DNA of 64,000 nucleotides from Pantoea sp. GD03673 (GCF_029844725.1 NZ_JAOCKJ010000005.1:124001-188000), one strand, 5' to 3'; positions 8,595-16,929 are shown, counted from the stretch's first letter. Numbers and translations: made by a program. Notes: a model not told the origin generated them from the sequence alone.

Positions 8595-9323
8595 ATGTTC
8601 AGAATTCATTTCATCGGCATCGTTTTTTTTATATCCCTGACATCCTTTTCCTGTGATGTCCGGGCCGGGATAGATATTCCTGATGCAAAGCCCTTCGGAA
8701 ACGATGCCACTATCCTAATAAAAGGAGATACCCTTTTATTTGACGGCCTTATCACCCGGCAATCTGAGAAAAAACTGGTCGGATTACTGCGCCATGCTGA
8801 CATTAAAAACTTTTCAGTTAACAGCATGGGGGGTGATGTTGATTCCGCTATTGATATCGCAAAAATCATCTACGAAAGAAAAATAAATATTATCGTACGT
8901 ACGGTGTGTGCTTCAGCATGTGCTAATTATATTTTCCCGGCAGGCCATAAAAAACTGCTAGGTGAAAACTCTTATCTGCTGTGGCATGGCAGCGCTAACA
9001 GCCCCGCCGGGCAGTTGCTGATAACGTCTGATGATAAAGAGATATCCCGGAACGATTTTATCAGGCTTCCAGCATTCGTAAGAATAAAAAAAAGGGAAAA
9101 GGATTTTTATCAAAAACTAAACATCAATCCCAGGCTGCCATTCTGCCCGCAGCTTCAGGACGACTATCTGATTAATTTTCCGGAAAAGTGGTTTTCCTAC
9201 ACGCCAGAAGATTTAGAAAAATTTGGAATTGAGAACATCTCATATTCCATTTCAGCCTCTCATTGGGTTAGTTCAATGAGAAATAAGCACGTTATATTTG
9301 CCAGTTACTGTAAACAGGAGTGA
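8595..9323 (+). CDS. Exported ClpP/SppA-fold (crotonase-like) protein paired with a microcin-like peptide
   Basis: A 242-residue protein with a signal peptide (hydrophobic residues 7-19, probable cleavage after VRA at 24), so it should act in the periplasm. The rest resembles the ClpP/SppA serine protease fold: a glycine pair in NSMGGDVDSAIDIAK (residues 76-90), a SACA block placing a candidate nucleophile at Ser107, and a candidate catalytic His131 in LLWHGS. It resembles the family of predicted periplasmic ClpP-like proteins, whose function is unknown. Its stop is five bases before the start of the double-glycine peptide and overlaps that gene's ribosome site, so the two are translationally coupled. 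It could process, quality-check or neutralise the peptide; that is inference. Codon use is AT-richer than in flanking genes. Confidence 0.72.
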   Translation: MFRIHFIGIVFFISLTSFSCDVRAGIDIPDAKPFGNDATILIKGDTLLFDGLITRQSEKKLVGLLRHADIKNFSVNSMGGDVDSAIDIAKIIYERKINIIVRTVCASACANYIFPAGHKKLLGENSYLLWHGSANSPAGQLLITSDDKEISRNDFIRLPAFVRIKKREKDFYQKLNINPRLPFCPQLQDDYLINFPEKWFSYTPEDLEKFGIENISYSISASHWVSSMRNKHVIFASYCKQE

Positions 9324-9328
9324 AGACA

Positions 9329-9643
9329 ATGCGTGAGTTATCAGCACATGAAATGAATGCTGTTGCGGGTGGTTTTTCAATTGGCAGTTGCTCAGTCGGA
9401 GCATCGTATTCTTCATCACGGGATGGTCACGGAGGATCGTCGACCTCAATGAGTGTGCATGCCAGCTGCGGTTTAAATGCCCTGACGGAAGCCGCGCGAG
9501 GGCTGATCCCTGAAAGCAGGGCATCAATTCGACGTTACCGCGAAGAGGTTCCGTTCATACCCGATGAGAAAGCCATACTGGAACAGGATGCAGAGAAGGT
9601 AGAAAGGACTCTTACAAAATTTGCTACAACACCTGAAGGATGA
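9329..9643 (+). CDS. Class II microcin-like peptide with double-glycine leader
   Basis: A 104-residue precursor. Residues 1-15, MRELSAHEMNAVAGG, match the leader of enterobacterial class II microcins (colicin V and microcin L types): MRE/MRT start, acidic-hydrophobic helix and a GG cleavage pair. The predicted 89-residue core begins FSIGSCSVGASYSSS, is rich in Gly and Ser, has two Cys (positions 20 and 47) that could form a disulfide, and ends in a charged segment less typical of pore-forming microcins. The ATG at 9329 has AGGAG eight bases upstream; a GTG three codons earlier would spoil the leader. No peptidase-containing ABC exporter, membrane fusion gene or typical immunity gene is nearby, so export would rely on genes elsewhere. 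Toxic activity is not shown by sequence alone. Confidence 0.72.
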   Translation: MRELSAHEMNAVAGGFSIGSCSVGASYSSSRDGHGGSSTSMSVHASCGLNALTEAARGLIPESRASIRRYREEVPFIPDEKAILEQDAEKVERTLTKFATTPEG

Positions 9644-9775
9644 TTTTGAATACCCTATGCATAATGGAGTATACCGGTCTTATAGTTTCGATATTAGGGT
9701 GCCAATGAGGTAACAGTAACGGTAACAAATAGCTCATATACTTCATAAATATCATTCAAAGAAAGGAAATGCCGT

Positions 9776-10459
9776 ATGAGAACGCCTGATTATCCTTCCC
9801 GTGATTCTGATAAATGGGCACATGTGGATGCCTGGTTTGCTGAAAAGTTTGCCCCTGAAGGCGTTGAGTTAAAAAACGCACTTGCCAATAACAAAGAACA
9901 AGGGCTACCAACACACGATGTCTCTGCTTTACAGGGAAAAATGCTGGCCATATTCATTAAAATGACCAGTGCTGTCCGTATTCTTGAGATAGGAACTCTT
10001 GGGGGTTATAGCACCATCTGGATGGCCAAAGCATTACCCCAACATGGAAGCGTAACGTCCATTGAATTTAATGAACATCATGCGGAAGTTGCGCGTCAGA
10101 ATATAATACACGCAGGCATGACTGATCGTGTTGAGCTTCATACTGGTGCTGCCCTTGATGTCCTGCCCACTCTAAAAGCACCTTTTGACCTTATCTTTAT
10201 CGATGCCGATAAGGTGAATAACCCTCGTTATCTGGAATGGGCTTTGAAGCTATCTAAGCAAGGTACTGTAATTGTGGGAGATAATTCGGTACGCGGCGGA
10301 AGTGTGATAGATTCAGATAGTGAGGATCCAAGTGTCAAAGGACTTAGAGAGTTTGTCCGGATGATTTCAGAGGATGAGCGGCTTGAAGCTACTGCAGTGC
10401 AGACTGTAGGTGAAAAGGGATGGGATGGTTTCGTCTTAGCGATTGTTAAATCAGCATAG
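9776..10459 (+). CDS. SAM-dependent O-methyltransferase (family 3, caffeoyl-CoA OMT-like)
   Basis: A 227-residue class I methyltransferase. The SAM-binding motif I is RILEIGTLGGYSTIWMA near residue 70, motif II is the TSIEFNEHH acidic loop, and DLIFIDADKVNNPRYLEWAL carries the metal-binding acidic residues typical of bacterial family 3 O-methyltransferases. Such enzymes methylate catechol-type hydroxyls with a divalent metal. The start has an AAGGA site eight bases upstream. It follows the microcin-like gene by 132 bases with no terminator seen between, but the link may be coincidental; many bacteria carry this gene alone. A strong terminator follows. Confidence 0.85.
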   Translation: MRTPDYPSRDSDKWAHVDAWFAEKFAPEGVELKNALANNKEQGLPTHDVSALQGKMLAIFIKMTSAVRILEIGTLGGYSTIWMAKALPQHGSVTSIEFNEHHAEVARQNIIHAGMTDRVELHTGAALDVLPTLKAPFDLIFIDADKVNNPRYLEWALKLSKQGTVIVGDNSVRGGSVIDSDSEDPSVKGLREFVRMISEDERLEATAVQTVGEKGWDGFVLAIVKSA

Positions 10460-10487
10460 TTATCCATCTTACTATGAGATGATCCAG

Positions 10488-10508
10488 CCGCCGTCAGGCG
10501 GTTTTTTT
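10488..10508 (+). terminator. Rho-independent terminator of the O-methyltransferase gene
   Basis: A CCGCC / GGCGG stem with a GTCA loop is followed by seven T on the plus strand. It closes the insert that carries the microcin-like locus. Confidence 0.8.
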
Positions 10509-10727
10509 CATCATTGCTTAGTGTGGTCAACGCCCCCGCTTCCTAAGGTTTTTGACATAAAACTTATGACTTCATAGTGACCCCATTTTTTCACAGGCAT
10601 TGATGGCAGCAGTCGTGCCTGGCGATTATTGTCGGCACTTAAAGTTTAAAAAAATTTAGTACATTCTCCATTCACATAAAAGCGTAGCCGTCAGCTAACG
10701 CAACCGGAAGAGGCAGGGAGAAGGGTG

Positions 10728-11753
10728 ATGTCAAAAGTGACGATGACTGCCATTGCGCAGGCGGCGGGCGTGGGTGTGGCGACGGTGGATCGGGTGCTGA
10801 ACCGCCGTGCGCCGGTGCGCAGTGTGACCGAGCAGAAGGTTCTGGCGGCGGCCCGCGAGCTGGGCTATCGCCTGACGCAGGCACACAGCCAGACACCCGC
10901 CATCCTGGCGGAAGCCACACTCCGCGTGAGCTTTATCCTGCTGCCTGCACGTTATTCGTTTTATCAGCAGCTGGGCGAGGCGCTGAAACAGCAGCTTAAG
11001 GCACAGCAGCCACAGGGCAGCGAACCTGAATTCTGCTGGCATGACATTCACGAGGTGGAAAGGGTCGCGCATTCCCTGCGTCAGCTGGCACAGCGCAGCG
11101 ACGTGATTGCCCTGGTGGCGCTGGACCATCCGCTGATTCGCCACGCAATCCAGGATGTGTCACGGCTGGGCGTGCGGGTTTACGCGCTGTTCTCAGATTT
11201 CTCGCCCTGTGAACATGCCGGATTTATCGGCATTGATAATCAGAAAGCCGGGCGCACGGCGGCCTGGATGGCACAGCATCTGCTGCGTGAGCCGGGATGC
11301 GTGGGCGTGCTGCTGGGCGATCACCGCTTTACCTGTCAGGAGAGCAGTGAAATCAGTTTTCGCTCCTACCTGCGCGAGTCGGGCATCAGCCAGCGGGTGC
11401 TGGAACCGCTGAAAACGCATGAGTCGGGCGACGGGGGCTATCAGGCGACCCGTCAGCTGCTGGAAGCCCATGATGATCTGGTCATGATTTATGCGCCCTG
11501 CGGTGGCATTGAGGGCGTGGTGCAGGCGCTGCGTGATAGCGGACGCACGCAGATTGATCTGCTGTGCCACGGTCCGCTGCCCGGCGATGAGCTGGCGCTG
11601 ATTGACGGCACCATTACGCTCATGCTGCGCCACCGTATTGATGCGATGGCAGAGGCGGTAATAGCGGCCTGTCTCAACAGCCGGATGGACCAGCCAGACC
11701 ATTTTTCACAGGTGACCGTGCCGTTTGAGATCGTCACGCGTGAAAACCTGTAA
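10728..11753 (+). CDS. LacI-family transcriptional regulator
   Basis: A 341-residue LacI-type repressor. The helix-turn-helix and hinge occupy residues 1-60 (MTAIAQAAGVGVATVDRVLNRR, then AARELGYR), and the rest is a periplasmic-binding-protein-like sensor domain with IGIDNQKAGRTAAWMA and VGVLLGDHRF segments. The ATVDRVLN recognition helix belongs to the subgroup with Asp at that position. The ATG at 10728 has GGAG seven bases upstream. It reads toward the second isomerase/oxidoreductase operon, 150 bases ahead. The ligand is probably a sugar or inositol derivative handled by both operons. No clear copy of the operator was seen in front of its own gene. Confidence 0.85.
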   Translation: MSKVTMTAIAQAAGVGVATVDRVLNRRAPVRSVTEQKVLAAARELGYRLTQAHSQTPAILAEATLRVSFILLPARYSFYQQLGEALKQQLKAQQPQGSEPEFCWHDIHEVERVAHSLRQLAQRSDVIALVALDHPLIRHAIQDVSRLGVRVYALFSDFSPCEHAGFIGIDNQKAGRTAAWMAQHLLREPGCVGVLLGDHRFTCQESSEISFRSYLRESGISQRVLEPLKTHESGDGGYQATRQLLEAHDDLVMIYAPCGGIEGVVQALRDSGRTQIDLLCHGPLPGDELALIDGTITLMLRHRIDAMAEAVIAACLNSRMDQPDHFSQVTVPFEIVTRENL

Positions 11754-11826
11754 GAAGAACAGGTTAACTGATATTTGATAAAAACCTATCATTTATCGGA
11801 ATTTCTAAACGCGATCTCTATCAAAA

Positions 11827-11841
11827 AATGAAACTTTCATT
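11827..11841. promoter_or_regulatory. Operator palindrome, distal site of the 11,904 operon
   Basis: AATGAAA-C-TTTCATT, a perfect 7-1-7 inverted repeat. It lies 63 bases before the isomerase-like gene and 24 bp (centre to centre) from a second copy. It matches the site at 7641-7655 in both arms. Confidence 0.68.
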
Positions 11842-11850
11842 GTTGTGTGA

Positions 11851-11865
11851 GATGAAATTTTCATT
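11851..11865. promoter_or_regulatory. Operator palindrome, proximal site of the 11,904 operon
   Basis: GATGAAA-T-TTTCATT, an inverted repeat with six perfect arm bases around one central base. Together with the site at 11,827 it forms a tandem pair suited to cooperative binding by a dimer-of-dimers repressor; that mode of binding is inferred. Confidence 0.65.
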
Positions 11866-11903
11866 TGATACTGCCAGCAGATTTCATTGCACAGGCAGAT
11901 ATC

Positions 11904-12821
11904 ATGACCTTTCATATTGCGAATGCGCCCTGTAGCTGGGGCGTGGATGATCCCGCTAATCCCTTTCTGCCGCCGTGGCAGAAAGTCCTGACCGAAGCCG
12001 CACAGGCTGGCTACCCCAGCATTGAACTCGGCCCCTGGGGCTATCTGCCAACGGATTCCACCGAACTGACCCGGCAGCTTAATGCACACCAGCTTTCGCT
12101 GGTGGCAGGCACGATTTTTGACGATCTGGTGAGCGAGGCGCATTTTCCGTCGCTGGTGGCGCTGACTCACAACCTGTGCCGGACGCTGGCCAGCGTGCCT
12201 GTCGCCACCCGAACACCGGGAGCCAGCGCGCCTTATCTGGTGATTATCGATTTCGGCAATCCGGAGCGGGCGAAATATGCCGGTCAGTCTGAAAAAGCGC
12301 CACGGCTTCCGGCTGATGACTGGCAGCGCATGATGCAGCACATCACCCTGCTGAGTGAGATTGCCTGGCAGGAGTATGGCGTGCGGCCAGTGATTCATCC
12401 GCACGCGGGTGGCTGCATTGAATTTGCCGATGAGCTGGCACAGCTGGTCAGTGATATTCCCCATCAGGTCGCCGGTTTATGCCTGGACACTGGTCACCTC
12501 TATTACGCCGGAATGGACCCGGTTACCTCGCTGGAGCAGTACTGGTCGCGCATCGATTACCTCCATTTTAAAGACGTTAACCAGCCGATCTGGCGTGATG
12601 CCCTCTCTCAGGAACTCGACTTTTTCACTGCCTGTGCACAGGGGGTGATGTGTCCGCTGGGGCAGGGCGCAATTGACTATCCGGCAGTGCGCAGGCTGCT
12701 GACTGAGCGTGACTATCAGGGCTGGATCACCATCGAACAGGAGCGTGATCCGCGCCATGCCGACACCAGTCTGCGGGATGTTAAAGCCAGCCTGGACTAT
12801 CTCCGATCAACAGGGTTCTGA
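11904..12821 (+). CDS. IolE-like TIM-barrel sugar isomerase/epimerase or dehydratase
   Basis: A 305-residue xylose-isomerase-like TIM barrel. The opening ANAPCSWGVDDPANPF and the blocks VIHPHAGGCIEF (metal-binding His/Glu region), LCLDTGHLYYAGMDP and YLHFKDVN are typical of the inosose dehydratase (IolE) and sugar epimerase branch. These metal enzymes dehydrate or epimerise keto-inositols and keto-sugars. The start at 11904 was chosen from the family amino end; the upstream in-frame codons run through the operators. It is followed after 10 bases by a Gfo/Idh/MocA dehydrogenase. IolE itself usually comes with iolB/C/D/G, none of which is here, so the substrate is left open. Confidence 0.75.
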   Translation: MTFHIANAPCSWGVDDPANPFLPPWQKVLTEAAQAGYPSIELGPWGYLPTDSTELTRQLNAHQLSLVAGTIFDDLVSEAHFPSLVALTHNLCRTLASVPVATRTPGASAPYLVIIDFGNPERAKYAGQSEKAPRLPADDWQRMMQHITLLSEIAWQEYGVRPVIHPHAGGCIEFADELAQLVSDIPHQVAGLCLDTGHLYYAGMDPVTSLEQYWSRIDYLHFKDVNQPIWRDALSQELDFFTACAQGVMCPLGQGAIDYPAVRRLLTERDYQGWITIEQERDPRHADTSLRDVKASLDYLRSTGF

Positions 12822-12831
12822 GGACAACACT

Positions 12832-14001
12832 ATGATTAACGGTAAAAAAGCAGTTAACCGCTCGCTGCGCTGGGGCATGATCGGCGGCGGCGGAACCAGC
12901 CAGATTGGGTATATCCATCGCTCGGCGGCGCAGCGTGACGGCAATTTTGCACTGCTGGCGGGGGCGTTTGATATCGATGCCGCGCGCGGGCGCGAGTTTG
13001 GTCAGTCGCTGGGTGTGGCACCGGAACGCTGCTATCCCGATTACGCCAGCCTGTTCGCCGGGGAAGCCGGGCGCGAAGATGGCATTGAAGCGGTATCGAT
13101 CGCCACACCTAACAATACCCATTTTGCCATTTGCCGTGCGGCGCTCAATGCCGGGCTGCATGTGGTGTGCGAAAAGCCACTCTGTTTCACGGTTGAAGAG
13201 GCCGATGAGCTGGAGCAACTGAGCCGGGAGAAGCAGAAGATCGTCGGCGTCACTTACGGTTACGCCGGGCATCAGCTGATCCAGCAGGCCAGAGAGATGA
13301 TTGCCGAAGGGGTACTGGGTGAGATCCGCATTGTGAACATGCAGTTTGCTCACGGCTTTCACAATGAGGCAGTGGAACTACAAAGTGAAAGCACCCGCTG
13401 GCGGGTCGATCCGCGTTTTGTCGGGCCGAGTTACGTGTTAGGCGATCTGGCAACGCATCCGCTGTTCATCGCCGAAACGATGATGCCGAAGCTGAAGGTG
13501 ACGCGTCTGCTCTGTTCGCGCCAGAGTTTTGTCGCCTCGCGTGCGCCGCTGGAAGATAACGCTTTTGTGATGATGGAATATGACAACGGTGCGGTGGGCA
13601 CGCTCTGGGCGTCAGCGGTCAATGCCGGATCGATGCATGGGCAGAAAATTCGGGTGGTCGGTTCGAAAGCCAGCCTGGAGTGGTGGGATGAGCAGCCGAA
13701 CCAGCTGCGTTACGAAGTGCAGGGTGAACCGGTGCGCATTCTGGAGCGCGGCATGGGCTATCTCAGCCCGCGTGCGCTGGAAGAAGATCGTATCGGCGGA
13801 GGCCATACTGAAGGGTTATTTGAAGCCTGGTCGAATCTTTATCGCCGCTTCGCGCTGGCGATGGATGCCACCGATCGCCGCGACACCGCATTCCTGGAAG
13901 ACTTCTGGTATCCCGACGTGCATGCCGGATTAATGGGCGTGCGCTGGGTGGCGCAGTGCGTGAAATCAGCGGATGCCGGAGCGGTGTGGGTCGAGGGGTG
14001 A
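12832..14001 (+). CDS. Gfo/Idh/MocA family NAD(P)-dependent oxidoreductase
   Basis: A 389-residue dehydrogenase with a Rossmann fold beginning RWGMIGGGGTSQIGYIHRSA (residues 12-31) and the VVCEKPLCFTVEEADELE block carrying the catalytic Lys near residue 120. GDLATHPLFIAETMM near residue 215 lies where the family keeps its substrate-binding Asp and His. Its four-glycine cofactor loop and longer carboxy end set it apart from the 7479 oxidoreductase, so the two are not recent duplicates. The ATG at 12832 has a GAGGA site; a longer frame upstream overlaps the isomerase gene and is unlikely to be used. It probably oxidises the substrate that its operon partner then rearranges or dehydrates. A bidirectional terminator follows. 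Confidence 0.83.
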   Translation: MINGKKAVNRSLRWGMIGGGGTSQIGYIHRSAAQRDGNFALLAGAFDIDAARGREFGQSLGVAPERCYPDYASLFAGEAGREDGIEAVSIATPNNTHFAICRAALNAGLHVVCEKPLCFTVEEADELEQLSREKQKIVGVTYGYAGHQLIQQAREMIAEGVLGEIRIVNMQFAHGFHNEAVELQSESTRWRVDPRFVGPSYVLGDLATHPLFIAETMMPKLKVTRLLCSRQSFVASRAPLEDNAFVMMEYDNGAVGTLWASAVNAGSMHGQKIRVVGSKASLEWWDEQPNQLRYEVQGEPVRILERGMGYLSPRALEEDRIGGGHTEGLFEAWSNLYRRFALAMDATDRRDTAFLEDFWYPDVHAGLMGVRWVAQCVKSADAGAVWVEG

Positions 14002-14019
14002 TGTGACATCTTTAAAAGC

Positions 14020-14046
14020 AAAAACCCGCCAGAGGCGGGTTTTTTA
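14020..14046. terminator. Bidirectional terminator between the oxidoreductase and tRNA-Phe
   Basis: An AACCCGCC / GGCGGGTT stem with an AGA loop has A-rich sequence on the left and six T on the right. It can end the plus-strand operon and the minus-strand tRNA transcript. Confidence 0.82.
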
Positions 14047-14051
14047 AATTT

Positions 14052-14127
14052 TGGTGCCCGAACCCGGAATCGAACCAGGGACACGGGGATTTTCAATCCC
14101 CTGCTCTACCGACTGAGCTATTCGGGC
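14052..14127 (-). tRNA. pheV: tRNA-Phe (anticodon GAA)
   Basis: The 76-base minus-strand sequence begins GCCCGAATAGCTCAGTCGGT, has an anticodon stem GGGGA/TCCCC around TTGAAAA, a GGTTCGATTC T-arm and an encoded CCA end. The 7-bp acceptor stem GCCCGAA/TTCGGGC pairs fully. It is nearly identical to E. coli tRNA-Phe. No second copy of its 3' end was seen in the window, so there is no direct sign of an element integrated here. Confidence 0.97.
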
Positions 14128-14234
14128 AACGGGGCGCATTAAACCGTAAAGGCCGCGGGTCGTCAACGGCTTTCACTAAAAAACCCCTGAAAACGTGACT
14201 GATTGCCTGATTTTCAGTCAAAGCGGGTAAAACC

Positions 14235-14813
14235 TCAGGCCAGCGCGCCATTTTTGCGGCACAGCGCGATGCTGTAAACATCTTCCGCCAGTCGCTGGGC
14301 GGTGGCGACATCCTGCACATTGCGCTTCACCAGTAGCTTGCTCAGGCAGCCTTCGAGAATCAGCTCCATCTGATCGGCCACCATGCTGGGGTTATCCAGC
14401 CCCTGCTCTGCCAGAATCTCATGAGTGAAATGCCAGGAGCCGCGTTTCTGCTGCTCGGCCAGCTGATGAATGGGCTGATCGGGCTGCGGGTAGAAACTGC
14501 AGGCGGCGATAAACAGGCAGCCCGGAAAACGTCCTTTACTGACCTGCTCACTCAGGACGTCATAGCGTGCCATCAGCTTCTGATCCGGTGACAGTGAATC
14601 ATCCAGCAGGATCTGGCGTCGCCAGGTGTCAATCTGCTGGCCGTGATAGCGCAGCGCGTCGTAGAGCAGGGCGTCACGATCGGGCCAGAACAGCTGAAGC
14701 TGCTCAAGGGTTAATTCAGTCTGTCCCGCCAGGGTTTCCAATGAGAGGGTGGCGGCGAGGCCGTTCTGTTCAAGCACATTCAATGCATGCTCGAGTATCT
14801 GTTCACGCTGCAA
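14235..14813 (-). CDS. yjdC: TetR-family regulator YjdC
   Basis: A 192-residue TetR-type DNA-binding protein matching E. coli YjdC in length, sequence and place next to dsbD. The amino-terminal three-helix DNA-binding domain covers about residues 1-50 (QILEHALNVLEQNGL, then TLEQLQLFWPDRDALLYDALRY). The rest is the all-helical ligand domain, including GCLFIAACSFYP and LILEGCLSKLLVKR. The start is a TTG at 14813, supported by a GAGGAGAG ribosome site and by the MQRE amino end shared with E. coli; no ATG gives a better fit. Its target genes are not known with confidence. It lies 64 bases downstream of dsbD. Confidence 0.87.
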   Translation of the reverse strand: MQREQILEHALNVLEQNGLAATLSLETLAGQTELTLEQLQLFWPDRDALLYDALRYHGQQIDTWRRQILLDDSLSPDQKLMARYDVLSEQVSKGRFPGCLFIAACSFYPQPDQPIHQLAEQQKRGSWHFTHEILAEQGLDNPSMVADQMELILEGCLSKLLVKRNVQDVATAQRLAEDVYSIALCRKNGALA

Positions 14814-14877
14814 GTGACTCTCCTCTGGTATGCAGGCCCGGCCATATCACCGGGCAATGATCTGACTCCAGTGTTGT

Positions 14878-16575
14878 TTACGGGGTAAGTTTCTGCAAAT
14901 GCGCCCGAAAGTCGGCAGCATTGAGAAAGCCGGTGATGCGCGAGTCGGGAATCTCACGGCCCTGCGCATTAAAGAACACAATCGTTGGTAAGCCCAGCAC
15001 CTGAAGATGCTGCAACAGCGCGTTGTCGCTGGCGCTGTTTGCCGTAACGTTGGCCTGAAGTAACTGCACCTGACTCAGGCTATCGCGCACGGCGCTATCG
15101 CTAAAGGTATATTTTTCAAACTCTTTGCAGGCGACACACCAGTCAGCGTAAAGATCGACCATGGTGATGCGGCCCCGGGCATTCTGAAGTGCGCTGTCGA
15201 GCTGCTGTGGTGTCTCCAGGGTCTGGAACGGCAGCGGCGTCACCGCATGCTGCGCGGCCGGACTGCCAAAGGCCCAGTCCTGCAACGGACGCGCGCTGAT
15301 CAGCGCAGCGGCCAGCATGATAATCTGCACGACGCGCCACTTACCGCCACTGGCACGCAGGCTGATGCTGAACGCCCAGCCAAAGAACGCCACACCCAGC
15401 AGGCTCCAGAGCCGCACTCCCCACGCATCACCCAGCACCCGCTCCAGCAGGAACACCGGCAGCGCCAGGATGACAAAACCAAAACCTTCTTTAACCGTCT
15501 GCATCCACGGGCCGCTTTTCGGCAGCAGCCGGTTACCAAACAGCGTAACGGTGATCAGCGGCAATCCCATGCCCACCGCATAGAGCCACAGCGTCCCGGC
15601 TCCGGCCCACAGATTGCCGCTCTGCGCGATGTAAAGCAGGATGGCGCTGAGCGGGGCTGTGGTGCAGGGCGAACAGATCAAACCCGCCAGCGCCCCCATC
15701 AGGAAGACGCCGGGCAGCGATCCCCCCTGCTGACGATTGCTCCACAGAGTCAGCCGGGTTTGCAGACTGGCAGGCAGTTGCAGCGTAAACAGCCCGAACA
15801 TCGACAGGGCCAGCGCGATAAACAGCAGCGAGAGCGTGAAAAGCACATAAGGATGCTGCAGCGCCGCCTGGAAGCGCAGACCCGCAGCCGCAACCACCAC
15901 TCCCAGCAGCGTGTAGGTCAGCGCCATCCCCTGGACATAGACCATCGCCAGCGCAAACAGCCGGCCCAGCGAATAGTGGCGCTGTCCCCCAAGGATTATG
16001 CCGGAGATCAGCGGATACATCGGCAGTACGCAGGGGGTAAAGGCCACGCCAATGCCGATCAGCAATGCCCAGAGCGGAGAAAAAGGCAGCGGGCTGGCGG
16101 GCGCGGGCTGAGCGACCGGGGCTGGCGCGCTGCCTGCTGTTACCGCACTCACCGGCACGGTGCGCGTCTCCGGCGGATAACAGAATCCGGCGGCGGCACA
16201 GCCCTGATACGTGACGCTGAGCATGGCATCAGGGCCTGCCTGTTGCAGCGTCACCGGCAGCGTCAGATCCTGGGGATAGATTTCACTTTTGCCGAAGAAT
16301 TCATCTTCATGCGGCTGACCTGCGGGCAACGTCAGTGGCGCGAGGGTCGCGTTTTGCGGCGTGATGTGGAACTGCTGGCGATAAAGGTAATAACCCGATT
16401 TCACTTTCCAGTGCAGATTGAGCTGCGCACCCTGCTGGTCAAAGTCAAACGTAAATGCCTGATCGACCGGCACAAAGCGGCTGGTTGCCGGATTAGAAAA
16501 GAGTGATGCATGCGCCTGCAGGCAGATAAACAGCGTCAGCAGAAGCGTAATTAAGCGAGAGATGCGTGCAGCCAT
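14878..16575 (-). CDS. dsbD: Thiol:disulfide interchange protein DsbD
   Basis: A 565-residue inner-membrane protein that passes electrons from cytosolic thioredoxin to the periplasmic DsbC, DsbG and CcmG. A signal peptide (residues 1-23) leads into the alpha domain with Cys126 and Cys132. Eight membrane helices follow, holding the redox pair Cys182 (FTPCVLP) and Cys304 (ICSPCTTAP). The periplasmic gamma domain ends the chain with the thioredoxin-type WCVAC motif, Cys479/Cys482. All six redox cysteines are therefore present. Its start overlaps the end of cutA by 25 bases, as in other enterobacteria, so it is translated from the cutA-dsbD message. Confidence 0.96.
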   Translation of the reverse strand: MAARISRLITLLLTLFICLQAHASLFSNPATSRFVPVDQAFTFDFDQQGAQLNLHWKVKSGYYLYRQQFHITPQNATLAPLTLPAGQPHEDEFFGKSEIYPQDLTLPVTLQQAGPDAMLSVTYQGCAAAGFCYPPETRTVPVSAVTAGSAPAPVAQPAPASPLPFSPLWALLIGIGVAFTPCVLPMYPLISGIILGGQRHYSLGRLFALAMVYVQGMALTYTLLGVVVAAAGLRFQAALQHPYVLFTLSLLFIALALSMFGLFTLQLPASLQTRLTLWSNRQQGGSLPGVFLMGALAGLICSPCTTAPLSAILLYIAQSGNLWAGAGTLWLYAVGMGLPLITVTLFGNRLLPKSGPWMQTVKEGFGFVILALPVFLLERVLGDAWGVRLWSLLGVAFFGWAFSISLRASGGKWRVVQIIMLAAALISARPLQDWAFGSPAAQHAVTPLPFQTLETPQQLDSALQNARGRITMVDLYADWCVACKEFEKYTFSDSAVRDSLSQVQLLQANVTANSASDNALLQHLQVLGLPTIVFFNAQGREIPDSRITGFLNAADFRAHLQKLTP

Positions 16576-16865
16576 GACAAGTATTCACTGTCTCCATGTT
16601 GAACCGGCAGCGCCAGCAGTTCGGGTACGTCGTAAGGGTGCGCCTGTTTGAGCAACTCACACAGCGCCTGCTGATGATCGCTGTCGCACTTCAGCAGCAT
16701 CTGGATTTCGCTGCTCTGCTCCATTTTTCCCTGCCAGAGATACCAGGAGGTCGCGCCTGGCAGCATTGTCACACAGGCCGCCAGTCTGGCTTCCAGCGCC
16801 AGGGCAGCAAGTTTTTCCGCCGTGGTCTGATCGGGCGCAGTGCAGAGGATAACAACAGCGTTCAT
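16551..16865 (-). CDS. cutA: Divalent-cation tolerance protein CutA
   Basis: A 104-residue trimeric ferredoxin-fold protein; mutations at the cutA locus change copper tolerance in E. coli, though its own biochemical role is unsettled. Conserved blocks seen are [39 protein letters not shown] and [13 protein letters not shown]. The ATG at 16865 was taken because it gives the normal family start; the 38 upstream codons are not conserved in character. It lies between dcuA and dsbD, the E. coli order. Confidence 0.93.
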   Translation of the reverse strand: MNAVVILCTAPDQTTAEKLAALALEARLAACVTMLPGATSWYLWQGKMEQSSEIQMLLKCDSDHQQALCELLKQAHPYDVPELLALPVQHGDSEYLSWLHASLA

Positions 16866-16929
16866 CCGGTGGCTCCTGTAGAAAAGAGCGCCGATGATAG
16901 CACGCTCCATCCGTAACACGATGCGGGCG

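Noticed and set aside
10565..10576. TATGACTTCATA palindrome upstream of the LacI-family gene as a possible autoregulatory operator
   Set aside because: Its spacing (5-2-5) differs from the AATGAA-N3-TTCATT sites, so it is not the same operator.
14052..14127. tRNA-Phe as the attachment site of an integrated element
   Set aside because: No repeat of the tRNA 3' end, integrase or phage gene was seen on either side, and the neighbours yjdC-dsbD are in normal order.
15247..16506. A 419-codon open frame on the plus strand, opposite dsbD
   Set aside because: It lies wholly antisense to a well-supported dsbD, is rich in Gln, Arg and His as expected from reversed GC-rich codons, and has no recognisable domain. 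It is a shadow of codon bias.
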